A stretch of DNA of 64,000 nucleotides from Lepidostoma basale (lineage: Eukaryota; Arthropoda; Insecta; Trichoptera; Lepidostomatidae): the NCBI GenBank assembly GCA_022606425.2, contig JAHDVF020000579.1:49333-113332 (forward strand), written 5' to 3'. The notes below the pieces were generated by a model. That model saw only the letters and a list, made by a program, of their open reading frames with translations. It did no database searches and was not told the DNA's origin. The stretch's first letter is position 1. Each line of letters begins with the position of its first letter. A program made the position numbers and the translations under genes. This document shows, one piece after another, positions 1 through 10,383 of this stretch.

Positions 1-950
1 TATGTAATTCTTATGGAACCCGGCGTATTTGAAGACTTCAATAATAATAATTAGGAGGAGACGAAACTCACAACCGTGAACGTGACTTGGTTCCTTAACG
101 AGGAAAAAGATTTCAAAACAGATTTCTGTGTCGAGATTTCTGAATTCAGATGACTGGATTTTATCTTAAAATACCGTGTTTTTATATTTTGTACCAGTCG
201 ATATTAGCCCAAATTTTTACATAATGGTGTTTATGTATCGGTAAAAGTAAACATACATACCATTTAAAATTCCGTTTAAACGAAATGCTTAAAATGTTAC
301 ATAAATGCTTTGTTGTGATAATAGGAATATATTCAAAATGGGGCTTGAAGTTAAATTGGTTGGTGGTTTTTAAATACATTATTTTCTTTTGCGGATTTTT
401 CTTCTTTATCATTTGGAGAATGTAACACATTACTTCCTAACCTTGGCAGTTGAAATAATCATAAATTAAAAAGAAAAATAAATCTTATGTATTCGCGTTC
501 ACTTTGTGTTATTGATTCAAATCAAAGAAATATAACTGCACTTCATATTTTTACAACACTTTATTACACTTTTTACAGAAATGTTTCGATTGTGACCCAA
601 GCTTTGTAGATGTACAAAATTTAAACAATAAAAAAATGTGAGTGCTCACTTATATACTAAAAAGGGTGAATTTATGTATAAAGGTGGAGGGGGTATAATT
701 AGGATTGAAGAGAGTGGAGAGTTTAGAGGAACATTTTGAACATGGGAATTGAATTTTAGTATATTTATTATTATATTTTCATTACTTTTGGTGGATTTTT
801 TTAATTTCTAATTTTATTATTTATTAAAAAAAATTAAGATCATACAAGAGGTATCAAGGGAGTAACTACATGCGGTCTTTCTAAAGAAACAACGCAAAGT
901 CAGTCTTCATATATTTCTTGTTCTATTTACATCGTTTACATATACTTTAA
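1..950. other. AT-rich region, no gene recognised
   Basis: No reading frame here resembles a protein I know. From about 520 to 720 the sequence shares blocks with 41740-42300 (an 'aacactttatt' stretch, then 'aaaggtggagggggtataatt' against 'aaaggtagagagggtataatt'). This part is therefore a dispersed repeat of unknown type. The rest is unassigned. Confidence 0.5.
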
Positions 951-954
951 ATAT

Positions 955-1420
955 CTTTCTATGTACAATGATTCTATCCATGTGTCTTAATAAACTTAAT
1001 GACCCTTTAAATATATTATTCAGAACACTTTCTTTCACATTGCATTTACTTTTTTATATTTTTATTTGACATATTTCATGTACAGATTAACGTACGTTCG
1101 GCTAAGAGATCGCATGTCCAGTGCATCTATACTAATTTCATCCATCTTTTAACAGTTCCATATTGTTTGATTTATTGCGAAAACTTTATATGAGGTTTAG
1201 TCTTTGAAAGACTTTGATAACTCAAATGACTATTAATCAAATGATAAAGTTATCTGATCACGTGTATATTAAAATTCATCTATTATCATCCAAATTTACC
1301 AAGTTTAATGCTTCATTTTCATACATTAAGGTCAGTTCAAGAATATCATTATGCACTCTCACTTTAGCTTTTTTATAGACTTTTGTTTGCGATGACTACC
1401 CCTGATTTGGTAATTACATC
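955..1420 (-). mobile_element. LINE-A fragment, degenerate
   Basis: Read on the minus strand, this follows the LINE-A C-terminal coding region described under 10384-11215. It has the block before 'RWFGHME', the 'MRSLRRM'-like block (rc of 'aagagatcgcatgtcc') and the 'KARMAVHNGVL' block near 1330-1400. Stops and indels break every frame. It lacks the TTAG end. Confidence 0.6.
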
Positions 1421-1464
1421 ACTTATTCTTCTACAGTATTTGTTGTTACATTACTTGTTTTTAT

Positions 1465-1590
1465 AAGTTTCCCCGGAGAAGCAGATAGAAAGGATGGACC
1501 GCCTTACTACTCTGTCCTGACATACCTCTCTAGATTCCTCTACATTCATACATCGTCACATGCATGCTCGTCTTTTTTACGACTTTGAAT
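1465..1590 (-). mobile_element. LINE-A 3'-end fragment
   Basis: The minus strand carries the last roughly 120 bp of LINE-A coding sequence (the 'MTRCMNVEEAR...SILSA' region). It lies on the wrong side of the neighbouring 955-1420 fragment to be continuous with it. It is therefore a separate insertion or a rearrangement. Confidence 0.6.
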
Positions 1591-1734
1591 TTAATTTATT
1601 TTTTACAAAGATAACAAACATTACAGATGCGTCCGTCGTCTGAAACCTTAAAATAAGATATTTTTTCAAAATAACATTTAAAAATAACATTTAAAAATAA
1701 TAATAAAATTATAAAAATACATAAATACTACGGC

Positions 1735-2060
1735 ATCAGAGATAACAATCATAGCATTAATATTGCATCCAAGAGGCAACTCACACTATCAATAAATATG
1801 ACAACTCCGAGGCGACACGGTTAAACAATGAGATAGCTCTACCCACAGTCATAACCAATGGCAGGTTGATTATGCAGCGTGGCAAGTAAATTAATATGTG
1901 ATGTCTTTGACGAAGGTAATTATTAGGGACAAGTAGACCTACATAGCTCAGGACATCCGATTTATGTATACGGCCGCCAATCAGCTGAAATAAATGAACT
2001 CCCGAGTGGATATTCCTCCTTCTCTCCAATGATTGGTAGCTCAGCATACCTAGGAAGAAT
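1735..2060 (-). mobile_element. CR1/Jockey-like LINE 3' fragment (variant a)
   Basis: A minus-strand frame at 1781-2047 reads 'VGLLVPNNYLRQRHH' and 'VGRAISLFNRVASEL'. This matches the conserved C-terminus of the CR1/Jockey-like copies at 2365 and 12360 ('LFVPDNYLRQR', 'GRAMSLLNRI'). It is the end of the RT ORF plus some 3' UTR, 5'-truncated. The clade assignment comes from general resemblance and is not proven. Confidence 0.55.
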
Positions 2061-2330
2061 CCAATTTGATTAATTCGGTCACACCACTCTTTCCTCGTCT
2101 TCTATTTCCAAATACACCGCTTTAAATTGTAATAAAATTGGTAAAAATATGCCTTTGTCTTTTTTTATTTCCATTTAGTTTAATTAATTAAAATAAAATA
2201 GTTACATTATATTTACAGAGCATATAAAAGATATGCTCTGTACTCTACTTGAATATTTCAAGATATTTTTGTAGTTAAATTTAACATGATGAACATATAG
2301 AAGTTCAAACTTATAGATATACTCGTATGT
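2060..2330. other. AT-rich spacer, nothing recognised
   Basis: Unassigned AT-rich DNA between two CR1/Jockey-like fragments. I see no coding frame or RNA gene. Confidence 0.4.
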
Positions 2331-2364
2331 ACGTGGGTAAATGTGATGACACGGGAGTGATGTA

Positions 2365-2690
2365 GGTCTGTTCGACCCTGATAATTATCTTCGACAAAGG
2401 GGCCATAGATTGTTTTATCTCCCACGATGCAGAACCAACCTGCCAATGGTTATGCCGATAGGTAGAGCAATGTCTTTGCTAAATCGTATCACCTCGGAAT
2501 TTGACGTATTTTGTGATAGTCTGGTTCACTTGAGGGAAGCACTGTCTTTTATTGTAATTCATTTGATTAATTTGTCATGTATCTTATGTTTCTCGATCTT
2601 TTTATTATTTTTTTATATTTTATTTATTATTGTGTATCTCCAAGTTGTATCCTTATTGCATTGAAAAAAAAAATGTAATGCTAAGGATAT
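2365..2690 (+). mobile_element. CR1/Jockey-like LINE 3' fragment (variant a)
   Basis: The plus strand encodes 'LPRCRTNLPMVMPIGRAMSL' followed by 'LNRITSEFDVFCD', the end of a CR1/Jockey-like RT ORF. An AT-rich 3' UTR follows. The same segment occurs on the minus strand at 12360-12730, about 90% alike by eye. It abuts the RT fragment starting near 2690, so two insertions are fused here. Confidence 0.6.
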
Positions 2691-3280
2691 ATTTTCTATT
2701 TAACCTATCGTTAAGTACAAATACTTTTCCTGATCTCTGGAAACTTTCCAGGATCAGTCCTATATTCAAGAGCGGCGCAAAAGAGTCGGTCGAAAACTAT
2801 AGACCTGTAGCGATACTGTCGGCTCCAGCCAAGCTATTTGAATCTATTTTACACAGATTTATATTTCCCAAAGTAGAACCCCACATTATAACAGAACAAC
2901 ATGGGTTCAGGAAGTGGCGTTCTACTGAAACTAATCTCATGGTATTCACAGAATACATATTAAAGGTCTTGGATAAAGGTCACCAAGTTGACTGTTCTTA
3001 TAATGATTTCTCAAAGGCCTTTGATACTGTGAACCATGACATTCTGATAGAAAAGCTATCTCAAATTGGATTCTCCTCTCAGTTGATGATGTTTTTCATA
3101 AGTTACCTCAAGGGGAGAAAACAATTCGTCTCATACGGAATTTTTCAATCGGAACCTTTTCATGTATATTCAGGAGTGCCACAAGGTTCAAATTTAGGGC
3201 CACTCTTCTTCACCATCTTCATAAATTATATTGCGAAGGTTCTTCTTCTCTTTCTCGCGATTTCTTTTATTTGCCAATAA
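2630..3280 (+). pseudogene. Reverse transcriptase, N-terminal half of RT domain (frameshifted LINE)
   Basis: The open frame covers 216 residues, but the first 20 or so lie upstream of recognisable RT. RT motifs appear in order. First comes 'WKLSRISPIFKSG', then 'NYRPVAILSA', then 'ITEQHGFR'. Motif A is 'YNDFSKAFDTVNHD', with the first catalytic Asp. Motif B is 'GVPQGSNLGPLFF'. The frame is lost about residue 200, just before the second catalytic box, which continues in another frame at 3231. This order is typical of Jockey/CR1-type LINE RTs. It is a non-functional relic, and no endonuclease domain is present. Confidence 0.75.
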
Positions 3281-4250
3281 TCTGAAATTATTCCTGGAAA
3301 TTAAAAATCCTAAAGACTGTCTTCGCCTCCAGTCGGACATCAATAATATTGTTAATTGGAGTCACAGTAATCAAATGCAATTCAATGTCTCTAAATGCGT
3401 TATGCTATCATTTACTAGAGCATTGAGAACTGTATATTGTAGATACACAATGAACAACCAGCAACTGGCACATGTATCTACGATGAAGGATCTCGGAATC
3501 ATTTATGAGAGTAGGCTGACTTTTCGTGCACATATAGAGAGGATTTGTGGCATTGCACTGAGGATGTTAGGGTTCATCGTCCGGACCGGAAGAGTTTTCA
3601 GGGATCCCAATGTGCTCAGAGTCCTATACAACACATTGGTTTGGAGCAGGCTTGAAAGTGGTTCTGTGATATGGAGTCCTCACGAGGCGAGATATTCCGT
3701 TATGCTGGAGAGGGTTCAGAAAAAAATTCTGAGGTATCCCTACATGGGGAGTATGGTAGCTATCCGTGGCTCTATCCCAAGGCATTTCTTCTGGGGATGC
3801 TCGGAATCAATTCTTTACAGCTTCGAAGAGATGGACATCTAATAACCCATTTCTTCAGATAAATTAAGGGATACTTCGAGAACTCGGCCGTACTGGAGGA
3901 TATTGGTATTTTTGTCCCCGATAGATATCTCCGACAGCAACAGCACAGATTGTTTTACCTACCAGCCGCCAGAACCAATCTGCCTCTGGTGACTCGGGTG
4001 GGAAGAGCAATTAGTCTGCTGAACGTGGTCTCCTCGGAGATCGACGTCTTTCATGTTTGTGAAAGTACGTTCAGGGGGCAAATACTATTGACTCTAGAAA
4101 GTATCTTGTCTTCCTAATGTCGAACCATCTCTAATGCGTTCCTGGTACTTTGTTGTATTTTTATGATATTTTACCTGTACTTAATAGATGCCTTAAACAT
4201 TTTCCTGTTTGATATGTCTATTGAGTTAATAAACTGATTTGATTTGATGT
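2690..4250 (+). mobile_element. CR1/Jockey-like non-LTR retrotransposon, 5'-truncated (variant b)
   Basis: This is the longest CR1/Jockey-like copy. It covers much of the reverse transcriptase, the C-terminal region ending '...ESTFRGQ' then 'LESILSS' near 4110, and a 3' UTR ending in a TTTGAT-type simple tail (4225-4250). Related 3' ends occur at 15180, 17340 (minus), 29795 and 57000. Such elements copy RNA into DNA at a nicked target. This copy is dead: the frame shifts near 3240 and again after about 3790. No target-site duplication was found by eye. Confidence 0.75.
3231..3842 (+). pseudogene. Reverse transcriptase, C-terminal half (frameshifted LINE)
   Basis: This is the second part of the RT in a different frame. 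The catalytic 'FADD' box appears as 'FANN' near residue 15, so both Asp are lost. The following blocks 'VSKCVMLSFTR', 'TMKDLGI' and 'LTFRAHIERICG' are well kept. 'VLYNTLVWSRLESGSVIWSP' is typical of the thumb/C-terminal region of CR1/Jockey elements. The frame breaks again near 3790. The copy at 29795 shares this part. With the catalytic pair gone and two frameshifts it cannot be active. Confidence 0.72.
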
Positions 4251-4920
4251 TTAAATAAATTAATTAATGAAATAAATACAAAGTGTTTTATTATTTTATA
4301 TCTATAAGTTTAAAATGTCTTAGCATAAAGTAAGTGCTTCAAATAAAAATGTATACAGAATTTTGTTCAACAAAATTATGTTTGAACTAGGAATCCCGAG
4401 TCTGTTTTGATACCTTTCATGAAACGTTTGTATGCTTTTGGAAACATTTTAGGTGAGACAAATTTGTCAATTTTCTTCAGCCCCTGTCGGTTGAATTCTA
4501 ATTAAAATCCCCTCAAAGCGTTTAGCATCTCAATCACAACCTCTGATTAACATTACGGAGGATCTATCGAAATTCTAAACTTTAAAGTTATGTCCGGTGT
4601 CTGTGAGATTTACGCCCGAAGATTCTGAAAATACTTGGATAACTTTTTGGAATTAGTTTCACAAAGCTGCGACCCCTGTCGCGCCGCCAGTACTTTGTTA
4701 CTTGTTCACTCCGAGCGGGTTTATAAAAACTTTTTTCCGACACCCGCGTAATTTATTAAATTCAAAATTTGGGTCTGATTCCTGGATGTTAGTTTTAAGA
4801 AATAATATTTGTATAAGTAATAAAATGTCATATTTTAGTTGTAAGAAGTAAATTTCTGACTTAGTACATACATAGTAGTAACTTTGTCACAGACTTTAAT
4901 CATAATCAGGATTTTTAAGA
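4250..4920. other. Unassigned region with a mildly GC-rich patch
   Basis: No coding frame or known repeat seen. A patch around 4600-4760 has higher GC ('cgcgccgccag') than the surroundings. It is unique within the window as far as I can read. Confidence 0.4.
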
Positions 4921-4924
4921 TAAT

Positions 4925-5159
4925 CAAATGATTTTACTGAAATCTCTTGATGGAAGTTCATTTTAAATAATAATTAAATAAAACGATGTTTTTTAACTAC
5001 TTCCACTTTTGTCTTTATTTAGACAGCGACCGGTTTCGCCAGGCTCGCTGGCATGACCAGTCTGTCGATGCCAGCGAGCCTGGCGAAACCGGTCGCTGTC
5101 TAAATAAAGACAAAAGTGGAAGTAGTTAAAAAACATCGTTTCATTTAATTATTATTTAA
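4925..5159. repeat. Near-perfect 200-bp palindrome with two head-to-head hammerhead-like motifs
   Basis: Arms of about 91 bp at 4964-5054 and 5068-5158 are inverted copies with very few mismatches around a 13-bp centre. Each arm carries, pointing outwards, 'ATGCCAGCGAGCCTGGC' then 'GAAACCGGTCGCTG'. That is a GCCAG/CTGGC hairpin, GAAA, palindrome ACCGGT, then C. The first box is degraded (GTCGATG-like) in both. The flank from 4925 ('gattttactgaaatctc') recurs at 23770 beside a shorter copy. I interpret it as a fold-back element built from hammerhead-like units. The whole palindrome would form one long hairpin if transcribed. Confidence 0.7.
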
Positions 5160-5279
5160 TAATCAGGATTGAAAAATTGGTCTTTCTCATTCATACTTAA
5201 CCTTAAATACATGTTGTTTCATTTATTTATTTTGATATTTCAGTCACCAAATCAAAAAAATCTGACAATATCCGAACAA

Positions 5280-5760
5280 TCTACAAGATGTAAACTGAAT
5301 ATTGATGTAAGCAAGTAATGAGCTTCAGATATTTGGAAATAGAGATCTGTAGCCATAATGACCTTTATCCGAAGTAAGAGAATAGTTCAATTAAGCCTCC
5401 CCCGTGTCAAGGTATTTAAAGAATCTGGTCTGAAAGAACAAGCACATGCGTATCGACAGCAAGGTTAGAATTTGTAAGATATGCGTGCATCTTAGTATGT
5501 CAAATACTGAAGAGACGAAAGCCGACACTGTACGAACCAAGTGTCTGCTAAGAACATCTGAGATGAAGCTTTTAAGATCTAATACAGGAAAAATTCATCG
5601 AGATCGTTTCGAAGAATTTGAAAAACTAGCATAATAGAGGATATGGTTCGATGAAGTAGATCCAGAAGGATAAACTAGAGGGATCATGTAGCCAAAATGG
5701 ATAGTGACAGACTCGCATATACAGCCGCTTTCAACAACACGTCTAATTGAATTGAGAGTC
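5280..5760 (+). mobile_element. LINE-C fragment (endonuclease/RT-type LINE)
   Basis: The plus strand follows the LINE-C RT C-terminus seen at 31965-32861. Blocks are the 'SFRYLGVEICS'-like region, 'MRIDSKVRICKICV', and then 'KCLLRTSEMKLLRSNTGK'. The end matches the 'ARMDSDRLAYTAA' region near 5690-5730. Several indels are present and there is no intact frame. Confidence 0.65.
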
Positions 5761-6400
5761 CAAATAAATTGTATACAAACAACAATATATTTTATACCAT
5801 AGGTCTTGGTGGTTTGCGCTCAAAACTCGTTGTAGAAATTAATAGAAATTTAACATACGAGTATATTATATTATACAATATTACAATTTATAAATATTAA
5901 TTTCAACATACATTTAATTATAATTTGGTTAAAGCTTGCGTAATAATTACAGATTTTGATACGTTTAATAATGAAATACTAACGTAAAACATACCGCATT
6001 TAAAACTTATTCGTGGAATTCTCTAACAAAATTAAGATAAGGAAATTTCTAAGAAACAAATACGGCTTTCACTTTGACTAACTACCAAATCAAATACACT
6101 AAATGAAATTAAAAATATAATAAATGTATTCATAAAATCTACATTATTTGGAGGCGTATCACGGTGAATAGTAATTAAAAAATGTTATTTCCATACTATT
6201 CATGACGCACTATCGTTTCCTACTAATTTTTCACTCCTCCATTCGTTTTTTCTCTTCCTTAAACATCACTCCATCTCCCCTTTCGTCCCACTCGTCATTT
6301 AAAATGTTAATTAGTAAGTATACTTTTGTATGAAGCACTTAATTAGTGGTGTGGAATTATAATAAATAATATTAATACACTTTTATTAGTTTTAACACCA
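5760..6400. other. AT-rich region, nothing recognised
   Basis: No gene or known repeat seen apart from low-complexity AT. Confidence 0.4.
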
Positions 6401-6407
6401 CTTTGTT

Positions 6408-6458
6408 TTGTTGCAACCAACCGGTTTCGCTCCTACATGAGCTTCGTCTAGGTTACAA
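6408..6458 (-). ncRNA. Hammerhead-like motif, family D
   Basis: Minus-strand order is as follows. Helix I 5' strand is UUGU then AACC. The box TAGACGA (expected CUGANGA) follows, then an unpaired A. Helix II is GCUC/GAGC with a 6-nt loop. GAA follows, then the palindrome ACCGGU and U17. The return strand is GGUU, bulge GCA, ACAA. All helices pair perfectly; only C3 and U4 of the core are changed. The fold is seen directly in the sequence. Ribozyme activity is not shown and is unlikely with these core changes. Confidence 0.5.
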
Positions 6459-6672
6459 TAACATTAAATAAAACATCAGTGAACAACACAATATAATCGT
6501 ACATAAATTTAAAATGGAAGGGAGAGAGATAAGATGCGGTTTCTTATCCCTCTTTTTCATATTTTTATATTCGCTTAATTTATATTTTTATATTCTCATA
6601 ATTAATATTTTTAAATTCCCTTTATTTAAATTTTTACATATTGTGTTGTTCTCTAATGTTTTATCTAGTGTC

Positions 6673-6727
6673 TTTTGTAACCCTCACGAAGCTCCGGCGG
6701 GATCAAAGCCGGTTTGTTATGACAAAA
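6673..6727 (+). ncRNA. Hammerhead-like motif, family D
   Basis: UUUUGU and AAC pair with GUU, an AUG bulge, then ACAAAA as a bipartite helix I. The core is CUCACGA (one change from CUGACGA), then A, then GCUCC/GGAUC as a partly mismatched helix II. AAA replaces GAA, followed by GCCGGU. It is a sister of the motifs at 6408 and about 6811, in the opposite orientation to the first. Confidence 0.4.
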
Positions 6728-6810
6728 TAAAGTGATGTTAAAATTAATTAAAGTGGATTGATATTATTTTTCTTTAAATAATGCGTTTTTTGTATTATAT
6801 ATTACTTATA

Positions 6811-6865
6811 TTTTTGTGACCCCGATGAAACTTCGGCGGAACCAAACCCGGTTAGTTCGATAAAT
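6811..6865 (+). ncRNA. Degenerate hammerhead-like motif, family D
   Basis: The core is CCGATGA (one change), then an imperfect hairpin, then 'AAACCCGGTTAG'. It resembles 6673-6727 over about 45 bp. Helix I is not clear. I take it as an older copy of the same family. Confidence 0.35.
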
Positions 6866-7078
6866 CGAAATAAGTGGTGTAAATACCAGAGTGTTCTAAA
6901 TTATTTTCATTAAAAAAAATGAAATTGAAAACGCAATGTCAATGTTAATGTGTGTTGTTGTGTGCCTGAGACACATCATTCACATCAAATGTAATTAAAC
7001 TAAAAAAAACTGATGTTTCCATTATCATATCAAATAATTAATATGAAATTTTACAACATTGCTTAAGAAACAATAAAT

Positions 7079-7229
7079 GTATTATACTTAGAAAATTTTA
7101 AAAAATTTGTTTAATCCACTATCGATTTATACTTATTATTATAAATGTAGTATACTTGGAAAATCTTTGTTTAATCTGCTATTAAATAGTGGATTTAACA
7201 AAGTTTTTAAATTTTCTAAGTATAATACT
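7079..7229. repeat. Inverted repeat, ~42-bp arms
   Basis: 'tattatacttagaaaatttt' near 7080 returns inverted as 'ttttctaagtataata' near 7213-7229. Both arms also carry the 'tttaatccacta' / 'tagtggattta' block. The centre duplicates part of the arm again. It looks like a small fold-back element. An A-rich tract (7260-7345) follows. Confidence 0.55.
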
Positions 7230-7436
7230 ATGGAATTCCACAGTGTTAATGCCTTAGCGTTCAATAAGTTAAATAAATGTAAAAAATGTAAAAAAAATGT
7301 AAAACAAAAAAAATGTAAATGTAAAAAAAAAAAAAAAAATTCACAAGCGCAACCAAATCTACATAGATGGCTGACTGAAACTGACACGTGAAGATAGATA
7401 TGGATTTTGAAGTATATATACATCTTCCAAAAATTT

Positions 7437-7625
7437 GTCATGCATGATCACAATAACAAAGGTGGAATGGGGAATGTTGTAATTACATAAAGCGTGCGCT
7501 CAACCCAACCAATGACAGGTCATAAGTCCTGTTAACACCTTGATCATCCATGTTCAGTTTCCAGTTTGCGTCTTCGTCTCTATTGAGATACAATTCAAAT
7601 TTAAATAAATGTATTTTTGTGCATC
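7437..7625 (-). repeat. Dispersed repeat, family G
   Basis: Shares about 150 bp with 44695-44885 and 57265-57415, which lie in the opposite orientation. Shared words include 'aatgacaggtcataagtcct', 'aaagcgtgcgctcaaccca' and 'tctctattgagatacaatt'. No coding potential. It could be a SINE body or MITE; I cannot tell which. Confidence 0.6.
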
Positions 7626-7673
7626 TGAATTACCTTAAGTAATTATTTTATAAAATTTGTTTTAAGCTATTAA

Positions 7674-7712
7674 ATTGATTCTCATGACATGTGATAGGTA
7701 GCTAATCTATTT
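7674..7712 (-). mobile_element. SINE body fragment
   Basis: Reverse complement of the conserved SINE body segment 'gattagctacctatcac' and 'atgtcacgagaatca' seen at 35175-35205 and 55350-55385. The tRNA-like head is absent. Confidence 0.55.
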
Positions 7713-7861
7713 GGTGTGGTAGGTACTTAATGATTTTGCAAAGTTGTAGAGTGTATTTCTTCTTAGATAATTACTCGCGCGCGCGAAGGGTGTAGCTGTA
7801 TATCACAGGGCACCATTCCACCCCGCCCTTAAGTAATAATATACATTATGTGACACGGACA

Positions 7862-8194
7862 CTAAGGATACAGTTTCGGCGGCGAATAGGGTTTGACAAA
7901 TCGTTTATCCCAACAACCCCGCGTCAACGTATTTCTACGTGACGTCTTTTGAGCCCCGCTCCCACTGGCAGTAGGCGAGCGGCGGTCCTGATCTAATGGT
8001 GTCCACGTGTTCCTAACTATATGATTCACTATACGGTCTACGAAACATAAGCATATTATAACTATTGTGTCTTTGTTTGCCCCTAGCACACAGCGGCGCC
8101 ATAAATAATACTTAGCAAGTGTGTGCCGTAGAAATGTCCCGTCCAAATGTATATTTTCTTGAAAATCTTTATCTTTCATACAAATGCTATTCAT
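7862..8194 (-). CDS. Hypothetical ORF of 110 residues, probably not a gene
   Basis: This is an open minus-strand frame, 'MNSICMKDKDFQ...' to '...PYSPPKLYP', in a GC-richer patch. I recognise no domain, signal peptide or membrane segment. It lies about 200 bp downstream, in the same orientation, of the LTR and primer-binding site at 8401-8958. It could be leader or gag-region debris of that LTR element, or chance. Composition is mixed, with no repeats. No family can be named. Confidence 0.15.
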   Translation of the reverse strand: MNSICMKDKDFQENIHLDGTFLRHTLAKYYLWRRCVLGANKDTIVIICLCFVDRIVNHIVRNTWTPLDQDRRSPTASGSGAQKTSRRNTLTRGCWDKRFVKPYSPPKLYP

Positions 8195-8400
8195 CTATTG
8201 TTCTCTGTTTGTTGTATGGGACTGTACAGAGACTTTTGGAACAATAATCTAAAATAAAATAATAATACCCTTTTAGTATTTGTATCTAAACCACTTTATT
8301 TCGTAACATTTGATAATTTGACTTGTTTTAATAACAGTTTATTTTGTAATTTTTTGGTGTTATCAGATAAAGTAGTTTAGATTTTGGGGGTGACAGGCCG

Positions 8401-8415
8401 TTGTCGGGGTCACCA
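8401..8415 (-). other. Primer-binding site candidate
   Basis: TGGTGACCCCGACAA on the minus strand, three bases after the LTR end. 'TGG' followed by a tRNA 3'-end complement is the usual PBS arrangement. The tRNA was not identified. Confidence 0.45.
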
Positions 8416-8418
8416 CTT

Positions 8419-8958
8419 TGGGGGTTTGTGGTGAGAGTTGAAAGACGGTGGAGGTTTCAGCGTTTATTACAGATCACAAGTAATCATACGTAAACAGTAT
8501 TATGTACTCGTGATGGAGCGTGGCTGGATGTCAATAGCAGCGGGGCGGAGTCCGGGGGTGAACAGTCGGAGATGATGGCTTGCTGGGCAGTAGTGTCGGT
8601 CGACTGGAGCGAAGATTCGTCGAAGGTTTCGTGGTGTAGCAGTGTAGACCGTTGTGTAGCTCGGTAGGAAGGTCGGAGGTTTCTCGTACGTAGACTTGGT
8701 AGCGTAGACTCGTGTCGTTTAGAAATCGCGATACTGACTGACGTATTGGGTGTTCGGAAGTACCGCTTTTATATGCTTTGCTTTCATCATCACACGATGC
8801 TCTGCTCTAGTGACCTAGTGACCAAACCGAATAAATCTGGGCCCTCGAGTCATCAGATTTGATAAGTAGGTCCTGAGTCAGGCGTTTATTCGTGTCATAT
8901 ATTTCATCATGGAATATGCTGGTTCAGCGTCGAAGTCCACTTATGTGGATCACCAACA
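8419..8958 (-). mobile_element. Probable LTR of an LTR retrotransposon (solo or 5' LTR)
   Basis: On the minus strand it starts TGTTGGTGATCC and ends ...CCCCCA, giving TG...CA termini and about 540 bp. Inside, in order, are a TATAAAAG box near 8770 and AATAAA-type signals (8455-8470, 'taataaacgctg'). The three bases after the end lead into TGGTGACCCCGACAA (8401-8415), the position and look of a tRNA primer-binding site. GC content is well above the neighbours. I see no second LTR, gag or pol, so it is a solo LTR or a truncated element. The superfamily is not determined. Confidence 0.6.
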
Positions 8959-8959
8959 A

Positions 8960-9470
8960 GATAAATTATTAAAAGACATTTATTATTTAAATTAATAATT
9001 TAAGTTCAATAATCTATAACATTTTATTTGATTCATATTATTCTGCAGATTTTATGACATTATCGTCAAGCATGATGAGTTTTTGTCTATTAATATTATG
9101 ATAATGTTGAAATATCATAGTGTTTCGGGAAAACATTGAACGAAATAATAATTTTAAAAAAGTTATAATTGTATCCTTATTTAAGTATGTATATATTGTT
9201 TGTATTTAAACTACAAAAGTTCATCTTGCCGTCAACTTTAAAAGCTCGCGGCGGGTCGTAGTTGTTACCCGTAGCACGGCTGTATGAAACGAAATATCGT
9301 TAGCTCGTTGGAAAAAAAATATTTTAATGGTTGTATTTCGTATTCAGAGAGCATTTGTAATATAAGAAAAGCAACGCGAAAGCAAATGAATTTATGTGCA
9401 AGGAAATGTACTAAATTTAGATTTTCATTTCGATTTGGCAGCAACTGAAGTTTTTCTTAGATTTCATCTT
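8960..9470. other. AT-rich region with a short family-B remnant
   Basis: Mostly unassigned. At 9095-9140 'gataatgttgaaatatcatagtgtttcgg' resembles the downstream part of the family-B repeats (e.g. 11340-11380, 55820-55850). Confidence 0.35.
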
Positions 9471-9900
9471 AAATACGGAAGTAATGCTTGCAGTTGGCAG
9501 AAAAAGAATAAAAGTAGAATAAATGGTGTAAAAATGAGGTCACTAAGAAGAATGTGAGGTAGAACAATGTATAATTGAATACCTAATGATGAAGTAAGAA
9601 AGGAATGTAAGGAGGACTGTAACGAATGGATGAGAAAATAATGGTTAAAAAATATTTATAACATACAAATTGTGTGAATGAAAAAAAAGTTGAGAATGGG
9701 CAAGACATGGCTAACCAAATTAATATATTACTGGAAGGCGGTCATTTTCGAAATAGAAACAATCGACGAGCGTGCATGTCTCAATGCGTGAATGTAAAAG
9801 AGGTGTGAGAGTTATGTCAGGATAAGAATAGTGTGGTGGTCCAACTTTTCTGCCTACCCAACTGCGTAATGGTTAGTAAGTTAGTTAGTTAGTGAGTTAA
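9470..9900 (+). mobile_element. LINE-A 3' fragment
   Basis: Plus strand, degenerate, from the 'W(Q)KKDESRINAVEMRSLRR' region to the terminal 'gtaatggttag' and TTAG repeats near 9870-9895. Many indels. Confidence 0.65.
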
Positions 9901-9959
9901 TTGTTGTTATTTTTCAGTCATTAGAATGTTTTAAACAATAGCAAACAATGAATGAATGT

Positions 9960-10330
9960 TAGTTAGTTAGAAGAAATGAGATCTCTAAGACGAATGTGTG
10001 TATACTCTGTGTGGAGAGTACTCTGTAATAGAGTGTCGAATGAAAATATTAGAAGTGAATGCGGTGCGAATGATGGTGTTACGAAAAAAATAATGATAAG
10101 ATTATCAAGATGGAAAGGATGAATGAAGAAAGAATGGTAAAAATTATAGAATAACGATTTAAATGGAACTAGAAATAGAGGAGGTGTCGGAGAAATCGAC
10201 GCGCGTGCATGACACAACGTATGGACGTTGAGGAATCGAGAGAAATATGTCAGGAGAGAAAAGTGCGGTGGTCTATTATTTCTGCCTACCCCTTCAGAGA
10301 GACGGCGTGATGTTTAGTTAGTTAGTTAAT
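9960..10330 (+). mobile_element. LINE-A 3' fragment
   Basis: Plus strand from 'EMRSLRRM' through 'ACMTQRMDVEE' to 'cggcgtgatg' and TTAG repeats at 10305-10328. The 'RWFGHMERM' block is largely deleted. It lies tandem to the previous copy and head-to-head with the one that follows. Confidence 0.7.
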
Positions 10331-10383
10331 ATGTATTAAAATCTTTATTATAATGATGATTTATTAAGTTTTTTGGTCAAAGC

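Noticed and set aside
182..430. 82-residue minus frame near the window start
   Set aside because: AT-rich composition, no motif, no sign of exon boundaries.
7107..7391. 94-residue Lys-rich frame
   Set aside because: Produced by an A-rich tract; no motif, overlapping an opposite-strand frame.
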